Part shown: positions 55,623 to 64,000 of the stretch, in pieces
How the letters are laid out: every line of letters begins with the position of its first letter
Numbering within the stretch: the stretch's first letter is position 1
Origin: Xanthobacter autotrophicus Py2
GTDB taxonomy: Bacteria > Pseudomonadota > Alphaproteobacteria > Rhizobiales > Xanthobacteraceae
DNA: 64,000 nucleotides
Assembly: GCA_000017645.1 (NCBI GenBank)
Contig: CP000781.1
Span: 3,397,501 to 3,461,500 of the forward strand
Direction: 5' to 3'
Program-made: the position numbers and the translations under genes
Notes under the pieces: model-generated
Told to the model about the DNA's origin: nothing
Database searches by the model: none
Seen by the model: only the letters and a program-made list of their open reading frames with translations

Positions 55623-58139
55623 TCAGCGCGGCGGAGCCCCGCCGGTGCAGGCCAGCGAGGGCGTCGCCAGCGCCGCCCATACGGCTGCCACCGCCGTGTC
55701 GTTGTTGCAGCGGTCGGCAGTGGCCTCCAGCTGCTCGTGCAGGTTCATCTGCACGGGCTTGGAGAGCCACCAGCTCATGGATACGTCGCGGATCTTCTCC
55801 GGCGTGGCCTCGCCCACCGGACAGTGGCCGTCCTTCACCGCCTCCGGCCATACCTTGATCTGCACCAGATTGGTGGGGCAGCGGTCGCCGAAGCGGGCGT
55901 CGAGCCAATGGGTGGCCGTCGCCACCGCCAGCCGCCCACGGCCACTGCGCACCGCCCCGATGGCGCCCACCGGCCCGGAGATCTCCGTGAAGGCTGCGTG
56001 GTCCGGGGCGTCGGGCACCACCACGCCGCTGCCGCTGCGGGCAGTACGCTCCTCGGTCAGCACGCTGCCCGGATCGTTGGCGACCACCAGAATGAAGGGG
56101 GCGAGCCGTGGCTCGATCTCCACCATGGCCTTGGCCAGTTCAACCGCGCTTTCCACCCCGAAATTCTCGAAGTAGCCGCCGTCCACGATGCGGTCCACCA
56201 CGTCGGTGTCCATCTGGTAGATGGAGCCCGGCGGCGAAATCACCGGGAAGCGGGCGGAGTTGGTGGCAGCGGTGGACAGCCGCACGTCGAGATCGGATCG
56301 CACCAGGCCGTGGAAGTCGATGGCGTGGGTGAAGAGGGAGCATTCCGCGTTGGGCCCGCCCGAGGGGCAGCGGCCGGTGGTGGCATAGGTGGGCGAAAGG
56401 TTGGTGGTGACGATGCGCTGGCCGGTCTCCACCGAGGTGCCGTTCAGCACGAGGAAGGGCACCCAGCGATCCGGATCGGGCGGCGAGCCGAGGAAGGGCG
56501 TCGCCAGCCGGCTTGCCGAATCGGGCGACGCCTTTGCGCCTGCCGCCAGAACATGCCGGGCGAAATTATCCTCCCAGGATTGCTCCAGCAGCGCGGCGCG
56601 ATCGGAAAGGAAAAGCTGGACCTGATCGTGGAAGGCGAGGCCGAAGAAGGTGGCGGTGAGATAATCGCCCGCCGTCATGCTCTCCAGGCAGTCGCGCCAG
56701 CCGGCGAGCGTGCCGCCGAACCAGCCGTCCGGCGCCTTGTCGGGGCAGGGCGCAGCGGAACCGGTGCGGGCCGCCAGCGCCGCCGCCACCACGGCGGCGC
56801 CGTAGGACCCGCCGGACACGCCGGAAATGGCGAAGATGCGGGTCGCAATGTCCTTGCCGTTCAGGGCCTGCTCGATGGCGGGGGTGAAGCGGCCGTCGTC
56901 GCGGGCGGCCCGGTTGATCTTCGAGCCGTCAGCCCGGGTGAAGGAGAAGCCCTGCTTGTGGCGCTCGAAATCGAGGAAATGGCCGATGACGCTGGCGGTG
57001 AAGAAGCCGGCCCGGCTTGCCCCGCCCGCCGCAGCGACGATGACCGGGCGCGGGCAGGAGGCCGGGGCCTCGGCGCAGCCGTTGGCGCGCATCCAAAGCT
57101 GGACCGCCTGTACCATGGCGGTGCGGCGGTACGCCGGCTCGACCGCCGTGAGGGTGCGCACCGCGTGGTTGTCGCCGAAGACATAGACGCCAACGGCGCC
57201 GAGAAGAAAGAGGCCGGTCAGGATCGGCACATGGAAGCGCCGTCCCACCGAGGACAGGTAGCCGAGAACAGGGACCCAGCCGCCGAAGATGAGCGGCACG
57301 GCAAAGGCGAGGGGCAACTGCCGGGCCAGCCAGTGGGGGCTGGCGGCCAGCACCACGATGACCAGCACCGCATAGGCGAGGAGGATCAGCCGGCCCGTGG
57401 CGTGCAGTTCCGCCTCGGGATCGTCCGGCCGCGCCTCGATGCCGAGCGCGGCGAACACGCCGGCGAGCCGCCGCCCCAGCGCCGCATCGAAGGCCTTGAG
57501 GGGGCCCACGTCGGTGAATAGCCCGCGCATGAGGGTATAGGCATAGAACAGCGGCGCGCCGGCCAGCATGACCCAGGACAGAAGCGCCAGCTGGTCATGG
57601 GCGGCCGCCATGGCGGGCCGGTCGGCGAGGGTGGGCAGGTTGCCGATGGCGTTGCGCGCGCCGATGGCGAAGGCGACGAAGGTGAGCGCGCCGAGAATGC
57701 GCGGCACAAGGCGCAGCATCAGGCAGAAGATCAGGTCGTGCTTGCCGCCCCTCGCGGCGGCGGCGGCATTGCGCCGGGTGCTGATGTCGGCGATGCCCTT
57801 GTCCGTCTCCATCAGGAGGCGGGCGGCGTAGTGCACCGGCATGGCCCACAGCAGGAACACGGCGGCGAGCAGGGCGATCATGGTGCGGGACAGGCCAGCG
57901 GCCGCGCCGACGGGCGCCCCCGCCATGGCGACGTCCAGCGTCACATCCTGGGCCTGGGTCACGGCGGACATGAGCAGCAGGCCGAGGACGACGCTGGCCA
58001 GCGGCACCCTCACTACCCACAGGATCAGCCCGAAATCGAGAACGCGACCCCAGATGCGGCCGAGCAAACGGGACGTGTGCGGCGTCTCCGCACTCCGCCC
58101 CTTGAGCCCGATTTCAGGGCTCACAGGCTCGATCTTCAT
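55623..58139 (-). CDS. Membrane-anchored patatin-like serine hydrolase
   Basis: 838 aa from the ATG at 58139 (GGAGG 6 bp upstream). Residues 1-330 hold about seven hydrophobic helices (near 34-62, 83-102, 137-160, 186-204, 250-266, 274-295, 305-322). Residues 360-830 form a patatin-like catalytic domain. The oxyanion loop is AAAGGASRAG (369-378), the nucleophile elbow is GVSGGS with Ser442, and the catalytic Asp is D653 in VDGGYFENFG. The Ser-Asp dyad implies acyl-ester hydrolysis, perhaps of phospholipids. The substrate is not known. Several cysteines (about C465, C484, C591, C600) suggest the catalytic part may be periplasmic. No partner gene is obvious. Confidence 0.84.
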   Translation of the reverse strand: MKIEPVSPEIGLKGRSAETPHTSRLLGRIWGRVLDFGLILWVVRVPLASVVLGLLLMSAVTQAQDVTLDVAMAGAPVGAAAGLSRTMIALLAAVFLLWAMPVHYAARLLMETDKGIADISTRRNAAAAARGGKHDLIFCLMLRLVPRILGALTFVAFAIGARNAIGNLPTLADRPAMAAAHDQLALLSWVMLAGAPLFYAYTLMRGLFTDVGPLKAFDAALGRRLAGVFAALGIEARPDDPEAELHATGRLILLAYAVLVIVVLAASPHWLARQLPLAFAVPLIFGGWVPVLGYLSSVGRRFHVPILTGLFLLGAVGVYVFGDNHAVRTLTAVEPAYRRTAMVQAVQLWMRANGCAEAPASCPRPVIVAAAGGASRAGFFTASVIGHFLDFERHKQGFSFTRADGSKINRAARDDGRFTPAIEQALNGKDIATRIFAISGVSGGSYGAAVVAAALAARTGSAAPCPDKAPDGWFGGTLAGWRDCLESMTAGDYLTATFFGLAFHDQVQLFLSDRAALLEQSWEDNFARHVLAAGAKASPDSASRLATPFLGSPPDPDRWVPFLVLNGTSVETGQRIVTTNLSPTYATTGRCPSGGPNAECSLFTHAIDFHGLVRSDLDVRLSTAATNSARFPVISPPGSIYQMDTDVVDRIVDGGYFENFGVESAVELAKAMVEIEPRLAPFILVVANDPGSVLTEERTARSGSGVVVPDAPDHAAFTEISGPVGAIGAVRSGRGRLAVATATHWLDARFGDRCPTNLVQIKVWPEAVKDGHCPVGEATPEKIRDVSMSWWLSKPVQMNLHEQLEATADRCNNDTAVAAVWAALATPSLACTGGAPPR

Positions 58140-58238
58140 GCGTGCCTCCAGTCCCCGCACGCCTGAAGACACTACAACTTTCGCAGGACTGAGACAACGG
58201 CCGGCCGCATTCGCGCGCGGCCGGCCGTCGTCGGGGCG

Positions 58239-58982
58239 TCAGATCATGGCCATGCCGCCATTCACGTGCAGGGTCTGGCCCGTGACATAGGCGGCCTCGT
58301 TGGAGGCGAGGTAGACGCAGGCGGCGGCGATGTCCTCGGGGGTGCCGAGCTTGGCCGCCGGCACCGCCTTCAGGATGCTCTCGCGCTGCTTGTCGTTGAG
58401 GGCGTCGGTCATGGGGGTGGCGATGAAGCCGGGGGCGACGCAGTTTACCGTCACCCCGCGCGAGGCCACTTCCTGGGCCAGCGACTTGGACATGCCGATC
58501 ATGCCGGCCTTGGCGGCGGCATAATTGCCCTGGCCCGCATTGCCGGTGACACCGACGATGGAAGTGATGGAGATGATGCGGCCCGAGCGGCGGCGCATCA
58601 TGGTGCGCACGGCCGCGCGCGACAGGCGGAAGGCGGCGGTGAGGTTCACCGCGATCACCTGGTCCCACGCCTCGTCGGAGAGGCGCATGAAGATGTTGTC
58701 GCGGGTGATGCCGGCATTGTTGACGAGGATGTCGATGTGGCCGCCCAGCGCCGTTTCGGCGTCCGGCACCAGCTTCTCCACCTCTTCCGTGCTGCCGAGA
58801 TTGCAGGGCAGCACGTGGACGCGGTCGCCGCCCAGCTCGCCGGCGAGGGCGTCCAGGGCCTCCTTGCGGGTGCCGGAAATGGCGACGACGGCGCCCTGGG
58901 CGTGCAGCGCCTTGGCGATCGCGCCGCCGATGCCGCCGGTGGCGCCGGTGACGAGCGCGGTCTTGCCGGAAAGATCAAACAT
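58239..58982 (-). CDS. fabG: 3-oxoacyl-ACP reductase
   Basis: 247 aa short-chain dehydrogenase. NADPH loop VTGATGGIGGAIAKAL (about residues 12-27) and catalytic Ser-Tyr-Lys in SITSIVGVTGNAGQGNYAAAKAG (about residues 138-160). IVGVTGNAGQGNYAAAKAG is the FabG wording. It reduces 3-oxoacyl-ACP in fatty-acid elongation. It follows fabD across an unusually long 281-bp gap filled with hairpins. Confidence 0.95.
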   Translation of the reverse strand: MFDLSGKTALVTGATGGIGGAIAKALHAQGAVVAISGTRKEALDALAGELGGDRVHVLPCNLGSTEEVEKLVPDAETALGGHIDILVNNAGITRDNIFMRLSDEAWDQVIAVNLTAAFRLSRAAVRTMMRRRSGRIISITSIVGVTGNAGQGNYAAAKAGMIGMSKSLAQEVASRGVTVNCVAPGFIATPMTDALNDKQRESILKAVPAAKLGTPEDIAAACVYLASNEAAYVTGQTLHVNGGMAMI

Positions 58983-59064
58983 GTAGTCCCCCAGTCCTTT
59001 GTCGGGTGTCCGGCGTCAGGGCCGGTATGTTCTTCGATGGGCGGGAGCGCGTGTTGCGGCCACT

Positions 59065-59229
59065 CCCTCTCCCGCTTGCGGGGGAGGGCCGGGGAGGGGG
59101 AAGCGCCGGAACTGGCCGGCGCGTTTCCTCAGGTCAATGCCTTCCGCCCTCCCAACCCTTCACGGCCCGAACGCGGCTGTTGCCGCGTTCGGTTCGTAAG
59201 GGCAGAAGCCGGATATATCCGGCTTCTGC
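59065..59229. repeat. Chain of three intergenic hairpins between fabD and fabG
   Basis: Hairpin 1: CCCTCTCCCG/CGGGGGAGGG (59065-59088), of the CCCTCTCCC...GGGGAGGG kind scattered through many rhizobial genomes. Hairpin 2: CCGAACGCGG/CCGCGTTCGG (59167-59192), 10-bp arms. Hairpin 3: a perfect 28-bp palindrome centred on GGATATATCC (59202-59229). None has a T run. Confidence 0.82.
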
Positions 59230-59263
59230 GCGGAAGAGGGCTTCAGGTCTGGAAAATCGCGCC

Positions 59264-60250
59264 TCAGGCCGCCGAGGCAGCGGCGTTGCGGGCGGCGATG
59301 AAGGCCGCCACGTCTTCCGGCGTGCCCACGGCGCTGGCGGACACCGACTTGTCGATGCGCTTCACGAGGCCGCACAGCACCTTGCCGGCGCCGACCTCAA
59401 CCATGCGCGTCACGCCCGCGCCCGCCATGTAGATGACGCTTTCGCGCCAGCGCACCGTGCCGGTCACCTGCTCCACTAGCAGGCGGACGATCTCGGCCGG
59501 GTCGGTGACCGGGGAGGCGCGCACATTAGCCACCAGCGGCACCCGCGGGGTCATGACGGTGGAGCCGGAGAGCGCCACTTCCATGGCCTCGGCGGCGGGG
59601 CCCATGAGGCGGCAATGGAAGGGGGCGGACACCGGCAGGAGCAGGGCCTTCATGGCGCCCTTCTCCTTGGCGATGACAATCGCGCGTTCTACCGCCGCCT
59701 TGGTGCCGGAGACCACCACCTGGCCGGGGGCGTTGTCGTTGGCCGCTTCGCACACGTCGTCGCCGGCGGCTTCCGCCGCCACCGCCACGGCCTGGTCGTA
59801 GTCGAGGCCAAGGAGCGCCGCCATGGCGCCTTCGCCCACGGGAACCGCCTCCTGCATGGCGCGGCCGCGGATGCGCAGCAGCCGGGCGGCCTCGGTGATG
59901 GTGAGGGCGCCGGCGGCGGCGAGGGCGGAATATTCGCCCAGCGAATGGCCGGCCACGAAGGCGGCCTCGCGGGCAAGGTCGAGCCCCGCCTCGGTCTCCA
60001 GCACGCGCAGGGCGGCGAGGGAGACCGCCATGAGCGCCGGCTGGGCATTGGCGGTGAGGGTCAGCGCGTCGATGGGGCCATCCCACATCACCTGCGTCAG
60101 GCTCTCGTTGAGGGCGGCGTCCACTTCATCGAACACGGCCTTGGCGGCCGGGAAATTGTCCGCCAGCGCCTTGCCCATTCCCACGGCCTGGCTGCCCTGG
60201 CCGGGGAAGATAAAGGCGGTCTGAGATCCTGTACGCGGCCCATCCGACAT
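59264..60250 (-). CDS. fabD: Malonyl-CoA:ACP transacylase
   Basis: 328 aa. FIFPGQGSQAVGMGKAL near the start, active-site Ser in VAGHSLGEYSALAAAGAL (about S103), and the His of VSAPFHCRLMGPAAEAM (about H214). It loads malonyl groups onto acyl carrier protein. The start MSDGPRTG at 60250 is chosen over 60292 by homology. fabD then fabG is the normal order, with acpP and fabF presumably to the left of fabG in other genomes but absent here, where the patatin-like gene follows. Confidence 0.94.
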   Translation of the reverse strand: MSDGPRTGSQTAFIFPGQGSQAVGMGKALADNFPAAKAVFDEVDAALNESLTQVMWDGPIDALTLTANAQPALMAVSLAALRVLETEAGLDLAREAAFVAGHSLGEYSALAAAGALTITEAARLLRIRGRAMQEAVPVGEGAMAALLGLDYDQAVAVAAEAAGDDVCEAANDNAPGQVVVSGTKAAVERAIVIAKEKGAMKALLLPVSAPFHCRLMGPAAEAMEVALSGSTVMTPRVPLVANVRASPVTDPAEIVRLLVEQVTGTVRWRESVIYMAGAGVTRMVEVGAGKVLCGLVKRIDKSVSASAVGTPEDVAAFIAARNAAASAA

Positions 60251-60331
60251 GCGCGGCCCTCCGGTTATCAAATTTGGGGAGGGCAGAGACACCCGGAATG
60301 TGGGCGAGTCAAGGCGAGGGAACTTGACTTT

Positions 60332-60360
60332 GCGGAAGCGCAGGCGTTTGCCTCTTCCGC
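60332..60360. promoter_or_regulatory. Hairpin in the fabD/deacetylase divergent region
   Basis: GCGGAAG (60332-60338) pairs with CTTCCGC (60354-60360), and an inner AGGC/GCCT helix closes a GTTT loop with bulged CGC. It lies among AT-richer sequence (TTTTATGCAT at 60367-60376) where promoters of both genes are expected. Confidence 0.5.
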
Positions 60361-60422
60361 TTCACATTTTATGCATAGGCCTTAGGCGAAACGTGTGGGT
60401 CAGGCGTGAACGAAACCGGGCT

Positions 60423-61493
60423 ATGGTCGCCTGGCACAGACATGGAAAGTGGTCCGTCGTGAAGGCTTCCTGGGGATTTCTCGCTTTTGCCGCCGTGGGC
60501 GTGATCGGCCTGGGCTCAGCCTTTGGCCAGACCTTTCAGCCGTCGCCCTCCGCCAACAAGCCTCTCGCGACCATGACGCCGACCGGCACCTTCGCTGCCT
60601 CGCAGGCCGCCGCCGAGCCGCCGGCCCCCGCCGCGGCCATGTCGGCGCCGGCCGCGACGCCTGCCCCGACCGGCACCTCGCCGCAGAAGCTGGTGGCCTA
60701 TTCCTCCGCCGTGGTGGATGGCCCCTATATCGCCATGACCTTCGACGACGGCCCGAACCCCGAGACCACGCCCCGGCTGCTGAAGATGCTGGAGCAGCGC
60801 GGCATCAAGGCCACCTTCTTCGTGCTCGGAAGCCGGGCGACCGCCTCGCCCGCCATCATCAAGCAGATGATCGCGCAGGGCCACGAGGTGGCCAACCATT
60901 CCTGGGATCACCCGCAGCTGCCCAAGATTTCGGTGGCGGCCGCCGACAAGCAGATCGGCGACACCAACGCCGCCATCGAGCAGATCACCGGCAAGTCGCC
61001 GCTCTATGTGCGCCCGCCCTACGGCGCCATGACCCCGGCGCTGCGCGCCCATCTGCGCGAGAAGTTCGGCTCGACCTTCATCTACTGGTCGGTGGATCCG
61101 CTCGACTGGAAGGACCGCAACGCCCAGGTCATCCACGACCGCATCGTGTCCCACGCCCACCCCGGCGCCATCGTGCTGGCCCACGACATCCATCCCACCA
61201 CGGTGGATGCGATGCCCAAGGTGCTCGATGACCTCAAGGCCAAGGGCTACAAGTTCGTCACCGTCTCCGAGCTGATCGCCATGAACAAGGGCGTGCCGGA
61301 GCCGAAGGTGGCCTCCACCACCCCGGCGCCGAAGAAGAAGCCGAAGCCGGCCAATCCCGCCTCGGCCTCCGCGGCCGGCGCCAATGGCACGGCCGCCACG
61401 CCGGTCTCGGCCAAGCCCGCTTCCGCCAAGCCCGCCTCGGCCAAGCCGGCGACGCCGACACGCAATTCCAGCACCAGCATGGGCCTGTTCTGA
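60423..61493 (+). CDS. Polysaccharide deacetylase (NodB/CE4 family), secreted
   Basis: 356 aa from ATG 60423; a GTG at 60460 (VKASWGF) is a good alternative start. A signal or anchor helix lies near residues 13-35. The CE4 domain has motif 1 MTFDDGPNPETTP (about residues 106-118), motif 2 HEVANHSWDHPQ with the H-x-x-x-H zinc pair (about residues 153-164), and motif 3 YVRPPYGAMTP. The final 60 residues are Lys/Pro/Ala-rich with AKPAS repeats and may interact with the wall. It probably removes acetyl groups from peptidoglycan or another glycan in the periplasm. Confidence 0.9.
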   Translation: MVAWHRHGKWSVVKASWGFLAFAAVGVIGLGSAFGQTFQPSPSANKPLATMTPTGTFAASQAAAEPPAPAAAMSAPAATPAPTGTSPQKLVAYSSAVVDGPYIAMTFDDGPNPETTPRLLKMLEQRGIKATFFVLGSRATASPAIIKQMIAQGHEVANHSWDHPQLPKISVAAADKQIGDTNAAIEQITGKSPLYVRPPYGAMTPALRAHLREKFGSTFIYWSVDPLDWKDRNAQVIHDRIVSHAHPGAIVLAHDIHPTTVDAMPKVLDDLKAKGYKFVTVSELIAMNKGVPEPKVASTTPAPKKKPKPANPASASAAGANGTAATPVSAKPASAKPASAKPATPTRNSSTSMGLF

Positions 61494-61534
61494 GCGGAGC
61501 GGGCGCGCCAGCGGTCGCGAGGCGCGCGCGAAAC

Positions 61535-61562
61535 TTGCTTTGCGCGCAGAATCTGCTATACG
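61535..61562 (+). promoter_or_regulatory. Promoter of the rpsF operon
   Basis: TTGCTT (61535-61540), 16-bp spacer, TATACG (61557-61562), a form common before alphaproteobacterial ribosomal genes. It leaves a leader of about 185 nt before the rpsF ATG. That leader contains a possible hairpin (GCGCC/GGCGC, 61687-61715) enclosing CCGG, conceivably an S6:S18 autoregulatory site. Confidence 0.5.
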
Positions 61563-61751
61563 CCCCGCTTCCGTCGCACCCGGCCGGGGGCTGAACGGAC
61601 GGTTTTTCTTTGCCTTGGCGTTATCGCCGTGGCGCTGAGGAACAGGGCACCTGCCCGTCGTCCCGTGTCCCCGCCTTCCGAGCTTCGCGCCTTTCCGGCA
61701 AGAAGGGCTTGGCGCCGGTGGACGGAAGTGAAACGAAAGGCACACGAACAC

Positions 61752-62210
61752 ATGCCGCTTTACGAGCACGTGTTCCTCGCGCGCCAGGACGTGACGGCGC
61801 AGCAGGTCGAGGAACTCACCACCCGATTCAAGGGTGTCATCGAGGCGAATGGCGGCTCGGTCGGCAAGACCGAGTACTGGGGCGTGAAGTCCCTGACCTA
61901 TCGCATCAACAAGAACCGCAAGGCGCACTTCACGCTCCTGAACATCAATGCCCCCGCGGCGGCGATCCAGGAGCTGGAGCGCCAGCAGCGCATCGACGAA
62001 GACGTCCTGCGCATCCTCACCCTCCGCGTCGAGGAGCATGAGGAAGGCCCGTCCGCCATGCTCCAGAAGCGCGACCGCGATGATCGCGGCGAGCGTGGGG
62101 ACCGTGGCGATCGCGGTGATCGTGGTGACCGGGGCTTCGGTGGTCGCGAGGACCGCCCGCGCCGTCCGCGTCCCACTGAAGAGTCCCATGGCGGCGAGGA
62201 GGAAGTCTGA
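61752..62210 (+). CDS. rpsF: Ribosomal protein S6
   Basis: 152 aa, longer than the usual 95-135. [30 protein letters not shown] is the S6 start, and [20 protein letters not shown] the conserved strand. The C-terminal tail (about residues 108-152) is Arg/Asp/Gly-rich with four consecutive GDR units. S6 binds S18 in the 30S platform. Its stop TGA overlaps the rpsR ATG by one base (TGATG). Confidence 0.97.
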   Translation: MPLYEHVFLARQDVTAQQVEELTTRFKGVIEANGGSVGKTEYWGVKSLTYRINKNRKAHFTLLNINAPAAAIQELERQQRIDEDVLRILTLRVEEHEEGPSAMLQKRDRDDRGERGDRGDRGDRGDRGFGGREDRPRRPRPTEESHGGEEEV

Positions 62211-62476
62211 TGGCGTTCGCTCAGTCCGGTGGCGCCGGCGGTGGCGGTGGCCAGCGTCGTCCCTTCTTCCGTCGTCGCAAGACCTGCCCGTTCTCCGGCC
62301 CCAACGCGCCGAAGATCGACTACAAGGATGTGCGCCTGCTGCAGCGCTACATCTCCGAGCGCGGCAAGATCGTGCCCTCGCGCATCACGGCGGTCTCCGC
62401 CAAGAAGCAGCGTGAGCTGTCTGCCGCCATCAAGCGCTCGCGGTTCCTGGGCCTTCTGCCCTTCGTGATCCGCTGA
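62210..62476 (+). CDS. rpsR: Ribosomal protein S18
   Basis: 88 aa. [70 protein letters not shown] S18 core from residue 21 on, with a Gly-rich extension before it. Partner of S6 in the 30S subunit. Translationally coupled to rpsF by a one-base overlap. A hairpin lies 7 bp after the stop. Confidence 0.97.
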   Translation: MAFAQSGGAGGGGGQRRPFFRRRKTCPFSGPNAPKIDYKDVRLLQRYISERGKIVPSRITAVSAKKQRELSAAIKRSRFLGLLPFVIR

Positions 62477-62482
62477 TCCATC

Positions 62483-62508
62483 CGCCCTCCCCGCCGGGGA
62501 GGGCGTTT
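62483..62508 (+). terminator. Hairpin after rpsR
   Basis: CGCCCTCCCC (62483-62492), loop GCC, GGGGAGGGCG (62496-62505), then TTT. It probably reduces readthrough to the downstream DUF2232 and rplI genes. Confidence 0.75.
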
Positions 62509-62608
62509 CTCTCTGGTTTTGGCGACGCGCCGCGGGGAAGTCTCCGGGGCGTCTGCTGGGGTGGCCCCAAGGTCCGCCTCTAACCGCGTCAGCGGGACAG
62601 CTTGTCGG

Positions 62609-63565
62609 ATGGCACTTCTTATCCTCATCGGCCTGGCCGCCGGATCGGCCTCCGCACTGCTTGCCGCCAGCGCCGCGGCGGGCTCGGTTCTGGCCGTTCC
62701 CCTCTTCTATCTATCGCCTCTGCCGGTGATGATCGCCGGCATCGCCTTCAGCCCGCTGGCTGCGGCCCTTGCCGTGATCACCGGCGGCGCCGGGCTGTGG
62801 CTCGCCTTCGGCGGCACCTTCCTCGTCACCTATCTGGTGGGCCTCGGCGGCCCGGCCCTCGGTCTGTCCTATGCGGCGCTGCTCGCCCGGAGCGACCCCG
62901 CGGCCCGTGACGGCTTCGTCTGGTTTCCAGTGGGCGGGTTGCTGCTGCTGGCGGCGGGCTTTGCCACCGTCTCCGTCACCGTGGCGCTGTTCGGCATGGC
63001 CTCGGACTATGAGGCGTACCATGCGGCGGTGATCGCCACCTTCCAGGCATTCGTGGCGGGCCAGGCCCTGCCCATCGGCGCGGAGGGGCGCGATCCCCTC
63101 GCCATGGGCACCCTGATCGCCCATGTCCTGCCCGCCATGGCGGCCGGAATGGCCATGGCCTCCTACCTCGCCTGCCTCTACCTCGCGGCCCGCGCGGCGC
63201 GCGTCTCCGGCACGCTGGCGCGGCCGTGGCCCCGCCTGGCCGCCTTCCGGCTGCCGCCGGTGACCTCGCTGGTGCTCGCCGTGGTGCTGGCCTTGTCCAT
63301 GGCCGGTGGCCTCGCCGGCCTTGCGGCCTCGGCCGGTGCCCTGACCCTGGCTTTGGCCTATGCCCTCGCCGGCTTCGCCGTGGTCCACGCCCTGACCGAA
63401 GGCCAGCCGGCGCGGACCCTCGTCCTCGGCGCGCTCTGGATAACCTCGGCCGTGCTGGGCTGGCCGGTGCTGGCCATGGCCGTGCTCGGCTTCGCTGACG
63501 GCATGCTCGACCTGCGCGCCCGCATCGCCACCGGCAAGGGACCGCCTGCCGCCAACGACCGCTGA
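62609..63565 (+). CDS. DUF2232-family multi-helix membrane protein
   Basis: 318 aa, about eight hydrophobic helices. The DUF2232 family typically lies between rpsR and rplI in alphaproteobacteria, exactly as here, and in Firmicutes next to ribosomal or phosphodiesterase genes. FYLSPLPVMIAGIAFSPLAAALAV (about residues 33-56) is the characteristic first part; the fold is related to the ECF-transporter S-component superfamily. The transported compound, if any, is unknown. Confidence 0.87.
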   Translation: MALLILIGLAAGSASALLAASAAAGSVLAVPLFYLSPLPVMIAGIAFSPLAAALAVITGGAGLWLAFGGTFLVTYLVGLGGPALGLSYAALLARSDPAARDGFVWFPVGGLLLLAAGFATVSVTVALFGMASDYEAYHAAVIATFQAFVAGQALPIGAEGRDPLAMGTLIAHVLPAMAAGMAMASYLACLYLAARAARVSGTLARPWPRLAAFRLPPVTSLVLAVVLALSMAGGLAGLAASAGALTLALAYALAGFAVVHALTEGQPARTLVLGALWITSAVLGWPVLAMAVLGFADGMLDLRARIATGKGPPAANDR

Positions 63566-63621
63566 TTTTCCAATAAATCCCGACCAAGAAATCCCGATCC
63601 GATACGAACAGGAGACACAAG

Positions 63622-64000
63622 ATGGACGTCATTCTTCTCGAGCGCGTCGCCAAGCTCGGCCAGATGGGCGAAGTGGTGAAGGTGCGCGACGGCTACGCCC
63701 GTAACTTCCTGCTGCCGAACGGCAAGGCCCTGCGCGCCACCAAGGCGAACAAGACCCGCTTCGACACCATGAAGATCGAGCTCGAGGCTCGCAACCTGGA
63801 GCGCCGCAAGGACGCCGAGGCGGTGGCCGAGAAGCTCAACGGCCAGAGCGTGGCGATGATCCGCCAGGCCGGCGAGAGCGGCCAGCTCTACGGCTCGGTC
63901 TCCACCCGCGACATCGCCGATGGCCTGACCGCCGCCGGCTTCACCGTGGACCGCCAGCAGGTCATCCTCAACCACCCCATCAAGACCCTGGGCGTGCACG
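63622..64000 (+). CDS. rplI: Ribosomal protein L9, partial (C-terminus beyond window)
   Basis: 126 codons before the edge. [40 protein letters not shown] is the L9 signature, followed by the long connecting helix ([19 protein letters not shown]) and most of the C-terminal domain. Part of the 50S subunit near the L1 stalk. AGGAGA lies 9 bp before the ATG. Last member of rpsF-rpsR-DUF2232-rplI. Confidence 0.97.

Overview
The window is GC-rich, densely coded bacterial chromosome from an alphaproteobacterium of the order Rhizobiales (Hyphomicrobiales). Gene content and order point to the Xanthobacteraceae side (Xanthobacter, Azorhizobium, Ancylobacter or a relative). The markers are a tkt-gap-pgk-fba sugar-phosphate cluster with a class I aldolase, PHB genes with phaR, DUF1178/nitrilase/grxC/comF, DUF2852, DUF4164 and DUF2232. 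This placement is inference from family knowledge; no 16S gene is present. I see no prophage, insertion sequence, CRISPR array, tRNA or rRNA. Almost everything is chromosomal core with a few accessory genes.

Layout. 1-2 kb: tolA (cut by the window edge), tolR and tolQ on the minus strand. 2.2-4.8 kb: a probable 6S RNA, then 5-formyl-THF cyclo-ligase, YmdB and YebC on plus. 4.9-8.2 kb: a MerR regulator and a PodJ-like coiled-coil/SEL1 protein. 8.2-13.5 kb: ruvC, ruvA and ruvB, interrupted by a DUF1772 gene and an opposite-strand flavin reductase, then a TetR/DUF2852 pair and ybgC. 13.5-14.2 kb: zapA and DUF4164 (minus). 14.5-22.1 kb: tkt, gap, pgk, fba, a ThiE-like protein and a SEL1 protein. 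22.5-31 kb: pal, cpoB, tilS, ftsH, murJ, trpS, ubiG. 31-33.7 kb: DUF1178, nitrilase-like hydrolase, grxC, comF (minus). 33.8-36.8 kb: a copper-type P-ATPase divergent from a CsoR repressor. 36.9-39.9 kb: rsmD, an rRNA pseudouridine synthase and tadA. 39.9-49.2 kb: mixed accessory genes, including a predicted fluoroacetate dehalogenase, MepA and an L,D-transpeptidase, SfsA, an SMR pump, glycerate kinase and thioesterases. 49.3-52.4 kb: phaB, phaA, phaR. 53.4-58.1 kb: rpmF, a parvulin and a membrane-anchored patatin-like protein. 58.2-60.3 kb: fabG and fabD. 60.4-64 kb: a polysaccharide deacetylase, then rpsF-rpsR-DUF2232-rplI (cut).

How it fits together. The Tol-Pal envelope system (TolQRA, YbgC, Pal, CpoB) is all here but split over 24 kb. 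Gene order and strand are explained by two nested inversions of the usual alphaproteobacterial order. The sugar-phosphate cluster can feed Calvin-cycle or gluconeogenic flux, and phaABR handles carbon storage. The copper ATPase and CsoR form a closed metal-response module with two visible operators. TetR and DUF2852 appear to be one autoregulated unit sharing an AATGT-N5-ACATT operator.

The observations most worth a second look are the haloacetate dehalogenase whose whole catalytic set falls at the same residue numbers as the characterised enzyme, the patatin catalytic domain fused to a multi-helix membrane domain, the paired TetR operators, the nested inversions and the 6S RNA. I found no clearly new multi-gene system.
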